From JALYOK01 sp031419835 (GTDB taxonomy: Bacteria; Pseudomonadota; Gammaproteobacteria; Burkholderiales; JALYOK01), in assembly GCA_031419835.1 (NCBI GenBank), contig JANOLP010000265.1:1-37407 (forward strand): a stretch of DNA of 37,407 bases. The letters are read 5' to 3'. The notes beneath the pieces were generated by a model. It ran no database searches and had not been told where the DNA came from. It was given only the letters and a program-made list of their open reading frames with translations. The translations under genes and the position numbers were made by a program. Shown here piece by piece: positions 8,106 through 15,736 of the stretch (position 1 is its first letter; every line of letters starts with the position of its first letter).

Positions 8106-8138
8106 GCCTGAAGAACCGCGCCGATATTGGCTCGTGGC
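8106..8138 (-). repeat. Dispersed 33-nt extragenic repeat, copy A
   Basis: On the minus strand it starts GCCACGAGCCAATATCGG and ends GCGGTTCTTCAGGC. It matches copies at 31222 and 33691 over most positions. GAGCC and GGTTC can pair (one wobble). It lies 29 bases past the nagZ stop and about 30 bases before the terminator at 8168-8207. Confidence 0.55.
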
Positions 8139-8167
8139 GTGGTCAAAAAGAGGGATTTGGGCGTTAC

Positions 8168-8207
8168 AAAAAAAAGCGGGAATACCGAGGCTGGAGCGGT
8201 ATTCCCG
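8168..8207 (-). terminator. Strong rho-independent terminator of the 86-residue protein gene
   Basis: CGGTATTCCCG (8197-8207) and CGGGAATACCG (8177-8187) form a perfect 11-bp stem with a nine-base loop. On the minus strand the stem is followed almost at once by eight T residues (8168-8175). It lies 24 bases past the stop of the gene at 8232-8492 and points the same way. On the plus strand there is no T-run, so it does not look like a nagZ terminator. Confidence 0.88.
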
Positions 8208-8231
8208 TTAGAAAAAGTGTCCGAGAGGCGG

Positions 8232-8492
8232 TTAGCCGTTTAATAAAGCCGTATCGTATTCCTGTGATGCAGTTGATGTGGTTTCCATCAGGTAGGGCGC
8301 AACGCTTGGCAATGAGACCCGCGAGCGACGTTTCGGTTCATAACCTATACAGTCAATCTTTTCAGGGTAGCCCGGTAAGTCAAGTCCACAAATATCACCA
8401 GAAGTCACACGATTCGGTCCACCGAACGAGATGACAAATTCTACCGTACGGTACTGGCAGTTTGGACATAGATTTTGGCACTTATTATCCAT
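8232..8492 (-). CDS. Small Cys-containing protein, unknown; sigma-54/GlrR-dependent candidate
   Basis: I do not recognise this 86-residue protein. What supports it as a gene is its setting. AGGAG (8498-8502) lies five bases before the ATG at 8492. A perfect -24/-12 promoter lies 62-76 bases upstream, and a strong terminator lies just past the stop. It has no signal peptide or membrane segment. Cys5, Cys9 and Cys12 form a C-x3-C-x2-C cluster (CQNLCPNC), with Cys35 and Cys48 further on. That could bind metal or an iron-sulfur cluster, form a zinc ribbon, or be modified. The C-terminal third is polar and low in charge. It directly follows glrR in the same direction, separated by two GlrR-like sites. 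A role as a bare RNA cannot be excluded. Confidence 0.7.
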   Translation of the reverse strand: MDNKCQNLCPNCQYRTVEFVISFGGPNRVTSGDICGLDLPGYPEKIDCIGYEPKRRSRVSLPSVAPYLMETTSTASQEYDTALLNG

Positions 8493-8553
8493 CCATTCTC
8501 CTAAGCGATTTACTTTTGCTTGATCTAATTACAGGTGTCTCGATTAGGTTAAA

Positions 8554-8568
8554 GCAAGGGCTGTGCCA
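8554..8568 (-). promoter_or_regulatory. Sigma-54 (-24/-12) promoter of the small protein gene
   Basis: The minus strand reads TGGCAC-AGCCC-TTGC-TT, matching the sigma-54 consensus TGGCAC-N5-TTGCW at every fixed position. The predicted RNA start is near 8542, leaving a leader of about 50 nt before the ATG at 8492. AT-rich DNA at 8570-8625 separates it from the activator sites and would suit IHF-assisted looping. Confidence 0.85.
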
Positions 8569-8652
8569 GTTATAAAATATCCTTATAAAACAATTATATA
8601 GGTTTTTTGTGACGAAAGTTTACAGATTTTAGCTGCAGATGATGAAGGAAAA

Positions 8653-8672
8653 CTGTCGCCGATATGCGACAG
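8653..8672. promoter_or_regulatory. GlrR-type activator site 1 (TGTC-N10-GACA)
   Basis: TGTC at 8654-8657, ten bases, then GACA at 8668-8671 matches exactly the site described for enterobacterial GlrR at glmY. The palindrome extends to CTGTCGC / GCGACAG. Its centre lies about 120 bases upstream of the predicted sigma-54 start. On the minus strand it is also followed by TTTTCC, so it could act as a weak terminator for glrR. Confidence 0.7.
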
Positions 8673-8717
8673 CATCTTTTCGGAGAATATTAAGCTGTTG
8701 TTTTGATACAAAAAACT

Positions 8718-8736
8718 CCGTCGCCGACGGGCGACA
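8718..8736. promoter_or_regulatory. GlrR-type activator site 2, also a possible glrR terminator
   Basis: On the minus strand TGTC-N10-GACG spans 8736 to 8719, one base off TGTC-N10-GACA and 14 of 18 positions the same as site 1. It ends one base past the glrR stop. GTCGCC / GGCGAC can form a six-bp stem with a four-base loop, followed on the minus strand by GGAGTTTTTTG. The same DNA may therefore be activator site and terminator. Confidence 0.6.
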
Positions 8737-10101
8737 TCAAGAGAGTTCTTTGAATGAACCCGGATTGAGTTCGTTTCGCTGCAGTAATTTGTAGAACTCG
8801 GTGCGGTTACGTTTTGCCAAACGTGCGGCCTGGCTGACGTTACCATTGGTAATTTTTAATAGCTGAGCAAGATAATCTCGTTCGAAACGGCGCCGGGCCT
8901 CTTCAAACGAGGGCACCATCGCCGAATCGCTTTGCAAGCACTTTTGTACGAGCGCGACCGGGATAATATTCGTCGTACATAGCGCAAGTGTTTGTTCCAC
9001 AATGTTATATAGCTGGCGAACATTGCCGGGCCACGGTGCCAACACCATCTGCTCCATCGCCTCAGGCGCGAATCCATTGACCTGTTTTTCGTAGCGCTTG
9101 TTCAAGGTCTCCAGAAAGTGGGAGGCCAAAAGCGGAATATCTTCCCGCCGGTCTCTTAAGGGTGGCAGAAGTAGGGCGACGACGTTTAGGCGGTAATACA
9201 GGTCCTCACGGAAGGTCCCTGCGCTTAGCGCTTCTTCCAAGTTGCGATGGGTTGCGGATATGATGCGCACATCGATTGGGACCGTCGAGGTCGATCCTAC
9301 GGGCCGGACTTCGCGTTCCTGCAGGACTCGAAGTAATTTTACCTGTACCGACAAAGGCATATCGCCGATTTCGTCTAGAAATAGCGTGCCTTTATTGGCT
9401 GCTTGAAATAGGCCAGGATGATCTCGCATAGCACCGGTAAACGAACCCTTCATGTGCCCGAACAATTCAGACTCAAGCAAAGGTTCCGGAATTGCGCCGC
9501 AATTAACTCCGATGAAGGGTTTTTCGCGGCGTTTGCTGCCAAAATGAATGGCGCGCGCAAGTAATTCTTTTCCACTACCGCTTTCGCCGTGAATAAAGAC
9601 GTTCGCATCGCTCTCGGCCATCAGGCGTGCTTGGCTAAGCAGATCTTGCATTTTTGCGCTGCGGGTAATGATTTCGTGTGCCCATGGCACGTTGTCCTTA
9701 CCGGAATCTGAGGTCGCCGCATGGCCAGAGATGAGAAGTGCTTTCTCAACTTGAGCGAGCAAAGTCTTGCTATCAAATGGTTTTGTTAAATAACCAAACA
9801 CGCCGCTTCGGATGGCGGTAACCGCATCGGGCACCGTACCATGCGCAGTCAATATGATGACCGGCAAAGCAGGATTGTTTTGATGGATCGCCGCGAACAG
9901 GGCCATTCCGTCCATTCCCTGCATACGCAAATCAGATATGACAAGGTTCGGCCTTGAGTGTGCAAGACACGCTAAGGCTTTTTCTGCGCTATCTACTGCA
10001 GTGACATCGTAACTTGCGCCTGTTAGTCGGATCGACAGCAATCGTAGCAACTCGGTGTCGTCGTCTACCAACAGAATCTTATGTTTCGCGGTTAATGTCA
10101 T
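8737..10101 (-). CDS. glrR: GlrR/QseF-type sigma-54-dependent response regulator
   Basis: This is a 454-residue NtrC-class activator. The receiver domain has VDDD near residue 13 and phospho-acceptor Asp57 in VISDLRM. The AAA+ domain has Walker A GESGSGKE (172-179), the sigma-54 contact loop GSFTGA (219-224, where GAFTGA is usual) and Walker B TLFLDEIGD. A Fis-type helix-turn-helix (NVSQAARLAKRNRTEFYKLL) ends the protein. Phosphorylated GlrR drives sigma-54 promoters, glmY and rpoE in enterobacteria. It follows glrK and qseG as in E. coli and its ATG overlaps the qseG stop by four bases. Likely targets include the promoter at 8554-8568. Confidence 0.92.
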   Translation of the reverse strand: MTLTAKHKILLVDDDTELLRLLSIRLTGASYDVTAVDSAEKALACLAHSRPNLVISDLRMQGMDGMALFAAIHQNNPALPVIILTAHGTVPDAVTAIRSGVFGYLTKPFDSKTLLAQVEKALLISGHAATSDSGKDNVPWAHEIITRSAKMQDLLSQARLMAESDANVFIHGESGSGKELLARAIHFGSKRREKPFIGVNCGAIPEPLLESELFGHMKGSFTGAMRDHPGLFQAANKGTLFLDEIGDMPLSVQVKLLRVLQEREVRPVGSTSTVPIDVRIISATHRNLEEALSAGTFREDLYYRLNVVALLLPPLRDRREDIPLLASHFLETLNKRYEKQVNGFAPEAMEQMVLAPWPGNVRQLYNIVEQTLALCTTNIIPVALVQKCLQSDSAMVPSFEEARRRFERDYLAQLLKITNGNVSQAARLAKRNRTEFYKLLQRNELNPGSFKELS

Positions 10102-10868
10102 TTCTTCGGTTCAGGTTTGGCTTGCTGCTGACGCTCAATTAATGTCTTTTCAATGTTCGCAAGCGCGTCGAGTTTTTGCTGCAAATTATCGGCTCGCTTT
10201 TGCTCGTCTTTCAATTTTTGTGCAAGCATCGATATGGCCTGGTTATTGTCTTCTTGTTTAGCCTGAATCGAGGTTTGTAACGTATCGTATCGTTTCTGCT
10301 CATCTTTCAATTTCAAGGTCTGAGCTTGAATCGCTTCGTCCTGTTTCGCTGTAAGCGATTCCAGACGTTTCTGATCGTCCCGGGCACGCTGCATGTTTTC
10401 GTCGTGGCGAGTTTCCTTATAGAGCTGTGTCTGCAACAGGTTGGCTAGGTTACGAAGCGCATTCTCTTCTTCCTTTTCCTCCTTGATGGTATCCTGAAGC
10501 AAGTTTAATGCCCGCGTAGAATCTTGAACGCCGGTGACAGGCAAACTAAGCAGTAAAGCCAGCTTAATTCTGTTGAATGCGTTCGGCGTCCCTTGTAACG
10601 CGCGATTGGCATCGGCGAATTCGCGCAGCACCTTTTCTTTCGGCGCCTTTCGCATTGTCAGGTAGTAATCGATAAGGCTATCGGAATCGCTTCGAATGCC
10701 TTGAGCCGCGGCTACTTTATCAGCATCCGGAACGGAATCTAATGGTTTCTGCGACGCCGTTCCGGTCGAAGTGCCCGGATACGCGGGGTTTCTGTAATTA
10801 TTGGTACAGCCAAAGAACATCAACGTTGTCATCCCGACAACCAGCCATGCAATCCTAGTCGTTTTCAT
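10098..10868 (-). CDS. qseG: QseG/YfhG-like outer-membrane lipoprotein
   Basis: This is a 256-residue predicted lipoprotein: a short basic N-terminus, a hydrophobic stretch, and the lipobox FFGC with Cys21 as lipidation site. The middle region is helical. From about residue 170 onward lies a long coiled coil with a repeated LKDEQKR segment and a charged tail. In enterobacteria QseG (YfhG) is encoded between glrK and glrR, sits in the outer membrane and stimulates GlrK. The position here, one base after glrK and overlapping glrR, is the main ground for the name; sequence similarity in this family is low. Confidence 0.75.
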   Translation of the reverse strand: MKTTRIAWLVVGMTTLMFFGCTNNYRNPAYPGTSTGTASQKPLDSVPDADKVAAAQGIRSDSDSLIDYYLTMRKAPKEKVLREFADANRALQGTPNAFNRIKLALLLSLPVTGVQDSTRALNLLQDTIKEEKEEENALRNLANLLQTQLYKETRHDENMQRARDDQKRLESLTAKQDEAIQAQTLKLKDEQKRYDTLQTSIQAKQEDNNQAISMLAQKLKDEQKRADNLQQKLDALANIEKTLIERQQQAKPEPKK

Positions 10869-10869
10869 T

Positions 10870-12315
10870 TTATCTCTCTTGGTTTTGCGGCAATGTCACC
10901 CGGAAATGCGCACCCGGCTTGCCGTTTTGTACGATTTCAACATGCCCGTTATGGGCCAAAACAAACTCCTTAATAATCGCAAGCCCCAGCCCGGTTCCCT
11001 CGCTTGCGTTTCGCTGCGGTGTTCGGCCCTGGTAAAAGGCCTCAAAAACCCGATCCCGATCCTCTTCTGAAATGCCTGGACCTTGGTCGGAAATATCGAT
11101 CGTCACCTTGCTGCCATGCTGACGAAGATCCATTATAGTCGCTCCACCCAACGGCGAAAACTTGATTGCGTTGGACAACAAATTATCGATGACGATTCGT
11201 ATTTTCTCCGAATCTGCGCGAATCGGTAACGTATCTGGACTGATCAAATTGAATCGAAGTTCCTTTCGTTTCATGGCCAGTTTTTGTTCTTCGGCGACCG
11301 CGACCACGGTGCGTCGCAAATCGAAATCTTCGAACTTCAAAAACCCCTTATGTACTTCGGCCGCGCCAGCAGCACTTAAGTTCAGCAAGTCGTATATCAA
11401 TTTCTGAAGCTGGTTAGTCTTGTGCTGCAATATGGTGGCAATTTCATGTTGTTCGGGCGTTAATTTGCCGACGACTTCATCAACAAGAATTTGACTACCT
11501 TCGCGTAGCGCGGCAAGTGGCGTTTTGAGTTCATGCGACACATGTTGGAAGAATTTTGTTTTCTGTTCTTGGAGATCGTAGAGTCGCTGCCTGAGCCAGT
11601 CCAATCGTTGACCGAGGTCCACCAGATCTTGTGGGCCCTGAACGTCTATCGGCGTCATTAGCTGACCGTCGCCGATACGGCGAATGCCAGTGTAGATTTG
11701 GCGGAATGGCCGCGTGATTACAAACGTGAACACAATTGAAAATAACAACGCAAGTGGGATAGGTGCTAATAGTTGCCAAAGTAATATTTCTCGTGCGCGA
11801 TTCGAAGCAAGGCTCAGTGCTTCAGCCTCACGGCCAATAACGACATCGCTTTGCGCCAATATCGATTTGCCAAGTTGATCTAGTTGACCGAATAGGGCAA
11901 CACTCTCCTCGACTTTGAAAGGTCGAAGAGGAATGCCTTGAATCATTTCGAAGAGCTGATTCTCTACGCCAGTCAATTCTTTTAGTTTTGCGCGTTGATC
12001 CAGATCAAGTGCCCGCGCGCTAAGGGTCCGCGCGGCGGTTTGAACTTCATTGTGAAGTTTGGCATAGCCTTCCAGGAGTTTTTGGTCTTCCACGACGAGG
12101 TATTGGCGCGTCACCCGTTCCATATCGGTGATGCGCTGAATTAGCAGTCGACTGTCTTGGGTAATGCGGACTGCTTCGAATACCGCGCGTTGACCACGAC
12201 CGGCAAGCAACTCCAAATTGCTCGCGACGTTGTAAAACGCAAATGTTAGCGGAAGCAAAATTAAAACCAAACCGACCAAGATCAATCTGGTGAGGGATTT
12301 TGGATAGTACCGCAT
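10870..12315 (-). CDS. glrK: GlrK/QseE-type sensor histidine kinase
   Basis: This is a 481-residue membrane kinase. The first membrane segment lies at about residues 10-30, a helical periplasmic sensor of about 145 residues follows, and the second segment lies at about 178-200. Then come a HAMP linker and the H-box VSHELKTPLAALREG with His261. The N-box DNLLSNAIKFSP, G1 DQGPGIS and G2 GTGLGLAII are all present. The periplasmic part contains MERVTRQYLVVED, resembling the GlrK segment MERSYRQY. I start at the ATG 12315, since upstream residues in the frame read back into mxaL. It lies seven bases after mxaL, so it is probably co-transcribed with the mxa genes. Confidence 0.88.
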   Translation of the reverse strand: MRYYPKSLTRLILVGLVLILLPLTFAFYNVASNLELLAGRGQRAVFEAVRITQDSRLLIQRITDMERVTRQYLVVEDQKLLEGYAKLHNEVQTAARTLSARALDLDQRAKLKELTGVENQLFEMIQGIPLRPFKVEESVALFGQLDQLGKSILAQSDVVIGREAEALSLASNRAREILLWQLLAPIPLALLFSIVFTFVITRPFRQIYTGIRRIGDGQLMTPIDVQGPQDLVDLGQRLDWLRQRLYDLQEQKTKFFQHVSHELKTPLAALREGSQILVDEVVGKLTPEQHEIATILQHKTNQLQKLIYDLLNLSAAGAAEVHKGFLKFEDFDLRRTVVAVAEEQKLAMKRKELRFNLISPDTLPIRADSEKIRIVIDNLLSNAIKFSPLGGATIMDLRQHGSKVTIDISDQGPGISEEDRDRVFEAFYQGRTPQRNASEGTGLGLAIIKEFVLAHNGHVEIVQNGKPGAHFRVTLPQNQER

Positions 12316-12322
12316 GATTAAT

Positions 12323-13285
12323 TCACGATGGCCTACGCCATGAATACAACGCCAACAGGCCGAATAATGCAAACAACGCCGGCAGCCATCCGATTGCAGT
12401 TGGCACCGATGCGCGCTGCGCCACGTTGCCCTTCGATAGTTGCATGACTAAATCGGCCGGCAAAACCAGTCGTGCGTAGCCGAGGCCATTCTCCTGCGCG
12501 AGCTGTTGCAGATACGCTTCCTTGATTGAGGAAAGATGTTCTGTCGGGGTACGTTTTTTTGCTTCGGACGCCGCTTGATCTACGTCAGCCATTTTTTCGC
12601 CCGACACGCTACTAGCGCGCCCTTGGGAATAGACGTCGATCTGCGCAACTTCGTCGGCGCGCCAGAATCCCAGGGCGTTGCCATCGGGGTCGAATTTGGG
12701 AATAGGTGAAAGTTCGCCGCCGCCGACACCAATTAACATGCCTTGAACTTCACCCGACTTCACGTCGATCCGTGGACGATTGCGTAAGTTAATGGGCGGC
12801 GCCTCGTGGCCGTCTGTAATGAACACCAAACTTGGTCTGGGTTCAACAGCCACGGCCATTTTGAGTCCCCAATTTAAACCTTTGGCAATTTCGCTCCCCC
12901 CGGCCCAAGCCATTTTGCCGCTGATCTGATTGATAGATGCGGACAATTCCGAGTAGTTGCCACAGACTTCAACCGGGGTTAACAACAGAAATGATCGATA
13001 TTCCGCAAAGATTGCCAGTCCCATGCGCGAACCGCATGGCATTTCCGTCAGCGATTTTTGCAGCACGTCCCTAACCACCTGAATACGACTTACCGCTTTA
13101 TCGCCAATTTGATAATCACGCGTATTCATACTCTGCGACACATCGATGACGAAAATGCTATTGAGAATATCTTTTTGAAACGGAACAGTTGGCCGCAGCA
13201 GCGCAACAAAAATGAAGGCTAATATCACCAGTAAACACCAGCTGGTACGATGCAGTCGGCGCAACAGAACCCTAATCCGCCGCAT
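12323..13285 (-). CDS. mxaL: MxaL-like von Willebrand A protein (BatA/BatB type)
   Basis: This is a 320-residue membrane-anchored VWA protein. A membrane segment spans about residues 17-31. The MIDAS metal site begins D48-V-S50-Q-S52, and a further VWA strand reads PSLVFITDGHE. A second membrane segment near 295-315 anchors the C-terminus. In methylotrophs MxaL, with MxaA and MxaK, is needed to insert calcium into periplasmic methanol dehydrogenase. The assignment rests on gene order S-A-C-K-L plus domain type. The ATG overlaps the mxaK stop by one base (TAATG). Confidence 0.8.
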   Translation of the reverse strand: MRRIRVLLRRLHRTSWCLLVILAFIFVALLRPTVPFQKDILNSIFVIDVSQSMNTRDYQIGDKAVSRIQVVRDVLQKSLTEMPCGSRMGLAIFAEYRSFLLLTPVEVCGNYSELSASINQISGKMAWAGGSEIAKGLNWGLKMAVAVEPRPSLVFITDGHEAPPINLRNRPRIDVKSGEVQGMLIGVGGGELSPIPKFDPDGNALGFWRADEVAQIDVYSQGRASSVSGEKMADVDQAASEAKKRTPTEHLSSIKEAYLQQLAQENGLGYARLVLPADLVMQLSKGNVAQRASVPTAIGWLPALFALFGLLALYSWRRPS

Positions 13286-13833
13286 TAAGGCAACCCAAGC
13301 GTAAAACCACGCATAGTCGTAGGCGCACGCTCCGATTGTTGCGGTGGTGGCAGGTCGGCGTCGTCGCTGTCGTCCGGATCCGGAACCAAACGTAGCGCTC
13401 GTTCCAAATTGTATTTAGCATCCCAATTCGCCCGGTCGGCGCGCAATAGAGAACGATAGGTATCCTTCGCGAGTTCGGCCAACGGCAACGCCAGATTTTG
13501 ATTGCCGGTCCCAGACAACTCCATCGCCTTGAACAGGTAACCGTTTGCACGATTGTATTGCGCCGCGCGGGCCATTTCTACGTCCGCCAAGCGTTCCACT
13601 TGCTTGTAGAGCGCCATCGAACGTTCACGATCACCCTTTTGTGCGTAGTAATAAGCCTGGGCAAACTTGCCTCGCGCGGGTAACGTCGTAGTATTCCCAA
13701 TAATCGAGCCATCTGCGATAGTGGAATTCAATCGCGCGGTGGTCCACCAACTGTAGCCGTCAAAGGCGATTAATCCGAGCAGAACCACAAAAATTCCGCG
13801 GAGCCATTTATGCAGATTGACTTTTAACGCCAC
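13285..13833 (-). CDS. mxaK: MxaK-like protein
   Basis: This is a 182-residue protein with an N-terminal membrane segment (about residues 10-25) and a helical, TPR-like periplasmic part. The end, around ERALRLVPDPDD and then SERAPTTMRGF, is typical of MxaK. The start is GTG 13833: GAGG lies seven bases upstream, and the start then overlaps the mxaC end by ten bases. The family is required with MxaA and MxaL for calcium incorporation in methanol dehydrogenase. The substrate in this organism is unknown because no dehydrogenase gene is in view. Confidence 0.78.
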   Translation of the reverse strand: MALKVNLHKWLRGIFVVLLGLIAFDGYSWWTTARLNSTIADGSIIGNTTTLPARGKFAQAYYYAQKGDRERSMALYKQVERLADVEMARAAQYNRANGYLFKAMELSGTGNQNLALPLAELAKDTYRSLLRADRANWDAKYNLERALRLVPDPDDSDDADLPPPQQSERAPTTMRGFTLGLP

Positions 13834-14840
13834 GCTTTCACCTCGATGAATTTCGTAGCTAATAACGCAACCAACAGGAGCGCCGCCAACAGATAACACT
13901 CCCACGAAAGGTCACGGCGCGGAACAATTTCGTTAAAGCTGATGGGTAAATTCTCCAGTCGATTCACATCTTGAACGGCACGCAAGATTGCGCTGGAGCT
14001 TTCCGCTTCGTAGGCTTGATAGGGCGTTTTCATCTTTTTGAAGAAATCGTGCAATGCGATCTCAGGGGAAGCATTGATGCCCGCTTCAGGGTCTGCCGGC
14101 TCCGTAAACAAACCGGGACTATTGATCGAGCGCAAGTAAATCCAATACAGGCCGACGCGGTTACGTCGCATTAAGTTTCCGAGTTTTTCGCGGGTGGCCG
14201 AATCGATTCGTGCACCACCATCCGAAACCAAGAGAATAATCCGCGAGCCGGTGTAGGGCTGGTTGTCAAAATACGATAAGGATGCGAACAGACCGCGCGC
14301 CATGTCGGTTTCCGAAAGGCCTCGTCCGATATCGCCGGCGCGAATCGCCGCTTGAATCACCTCTTGTTTTTGCGTGAAATCCAGAATATGCATTGGATAG
14401 GCGCTGAAACCCACCATGCCAAACATATCTTGCGGACGTTTCGCAGCAAAGTCCGCCAAAATTTTGCGCGCAACTCTACCTTTGATTTCTCGCTGCTCCA
14501 CTTCGTTAAAGACCTTGCTCGGATCGTGGTTAACGCGTCCCTGATTGAAGGATTCGTCCATGCTGCGACTGCGATCTAGCAATATCACGATTTGCGCCCC
14601 GAGTCCGACCCGTTCTACGCTGACTTCAGAGCGATGGATTCCAGATAAGCCGACAATTAGCGCGGCGATTGTGCCGGCCGCAATCAGTTTGAGTAGGAGT
14701 CCAATGAGTTGGCCAATATAGTCAGGCGGCAGTAAACGCAGCCAACCATAATTTAGCGGTTGGCGATCCGTTCGAAAAAATGGTAACAACGCAAGCGGTA
14801 AAAGTAAAAGTACCCAGGGATAGGCAAACTCAAGTTTCAA
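13824..14840 (-). CDS. mxaC: MxaC-like von Willebrand A protein (BatA type)
   Basis: This is a 338-residue membrane protein. An N-terminal BatA-like membrane segment (FAYPWVLLLLPLALLP) is followed by a second near 50-66. The VWA MIDAS reads D89-R-S91-R-S93. A later strand IILLVSDGGARID fits the same fold. A third membrane segment lies near the C-terminus (LAALLLVALLATKF). It is one of two VWA proteins of this cluster, with MxaL. MxaC is part of the methanol dehydrogenase maturation set. Its ATG overlaps the mxaA stop by four bases. Confidence 0.8.
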   Translation of the reverse strand: MKLEFAYPWVLLLLPLALLPFFRTDRQPLNYGWLRLLPPDYIGQLIGLLLKLIAAGTIAALIVGLSGIHRSEVSVERVGLGAQIVILLDRSRSMDESFNQGRVNHDPSKVFNEVEQREIKGRVARKILADFAAKRPQDMFGMVGFSAYPMHILDFTQKQEVIQAAIRAGDIGRGLSETDMARGLFASLSYFDNQPYTGSRIILLVSDGGARIDSATREKLGNLMRRNRVGLYWIYLRSINSPGLFTEPADPEAGINASPEIALHDFFKKMKTPYQAYEAESSSAILRAVQDVNRLENLPISFNEIVPRRDLSWECYLLAALLLVALLATKFIEVKAWR

Positions 14841-15736
14841 GCGATACCCCGTTCAATATCGCGCCAGGCACGACAAAATTCCAACATCCAGTCGATCGAG
14901 GCTCGATTGCTAGTGGTGCCGCCGGCAAAAAATTCCTTGCGCGAAACTTGAAAAAACTCTCGCGTCATCGCAACGAGATCAGGCGGCAGCGGCTTTGCCG
15001 CCAGGAATTGTTCAACGTTATCGACAAACAACGATTTGCCTGCCGTTTCATTGAGGGCATAATGTATCAGTTCAATCGAACGCGAAAAGGTATTGCCTTC
15101 GGTCTGTTTCGCCAGATGGCTAATATCACGAAAAGTGCGAGTGAAAGGCCGTCTTTGTTGCGTGAAATATGGAATACCAAAATAGCGATAGCACCAATAG
15201 AGCAACAGTGCGGCCAGTGCCAAGGCGTAGCCGATCATGCGTTGTCGATAGGCTAATGTGTCAATGAATTGTGGCAGCACATCGGAGCGCATCGCCTCAA
15301 GACCCTCTCTGGCAAGGACTTCCTCCGGGGTAATTGGCCCAACGGTAATCGGCCATTCGGTGGATTTCACTTCGATTGGTTTATTGGCTCCAAAGAATAC
15401 AAATCGTTGTGACGGTAACTCAATTACGCGCACTTCCGTTGGCGAGTTCGGCAATTGATACTTCAGCGTCACACGATAAATCCGATGGGTGGGCGTTGAC
15501 GTTTCGTTGATCGCCAGGCCGCGCAACTCAAGCCATGCGTTAATGCGCCCCAGTGCAGGAAGTTGTTTTTCATCGATGCGCTGGCCGCCGTTAGATGTTA
15601 GCGTCAATTCCTGTTCCAACATATCGCCGACGACATAGCCAAACGGCCGGGGATTGTTCGCCGTGATCTCGATTTCCGCGGCTACGCTCGTGACGACCCA
15701 TAGAAGCATACCGAAAAAAAGGACGATTCGGCTCAT
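14837..15736 (-). CDS. mxaA: MxaA-like exported maturation protein
   Basis: This is a 299-residue protein with a signal peptide (cleavage after SVA-A). The N-terminal part has the NNPRPFGYVVGDMLEQE start typical of MxaA and reminiscent of BatD proteins. A membrane segment lies at about 167-185, then a C-terminal cytoplasmic region. MxaA takes part in calcium insertion into methanol dehydrogenase. The start overlaps the mxaS stop as ATGA, so it is translationally coupled. Sequence features and gene order both support the name. Confidence 0.8.
   Translation of the reverse strand: MSRIVLFFGMLLWVVTSVAAEIEITANNPRPFGYVVGDMLEQELTLTSNGGQRIDEKQLPALGRINAWLELRGLAINETSTPTHRIYRVTLKYQLPNSPTEVRVIELPSQRFVFFGANKPIEVKSTEWPITVGPITPEEVLAREGLEAMRSDVLPQFIDTLAYRQRMIGYALALAALLLYWCYRYFGIPYFTQQRRPFTRTFRDISHLAKQTEGNTFSRSIELIHYALNETAGKSLFVDNVEQFLAAKPLPPDLVAMTREFFQVSRKEFFAGGTTSNRASIDWMLEFCRAWRDIERGIA

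Noticed and set aside
8177..8207. The hairpin as the terminator for nagZ on the plus strand
   Set aside because: On the plus strand the stem is followed by TTAGAAAAAG rather than a T-run; the eight-base T-run is on the minus strand.
8048..8434. 128-codon plus-strand frame overlapping the nagZ end
   Set aside because: It runs antisense through the terminator and the small gene at 8232-8492, has no ribosome site and has a shadow-like, Arg/Ser-rich composition.
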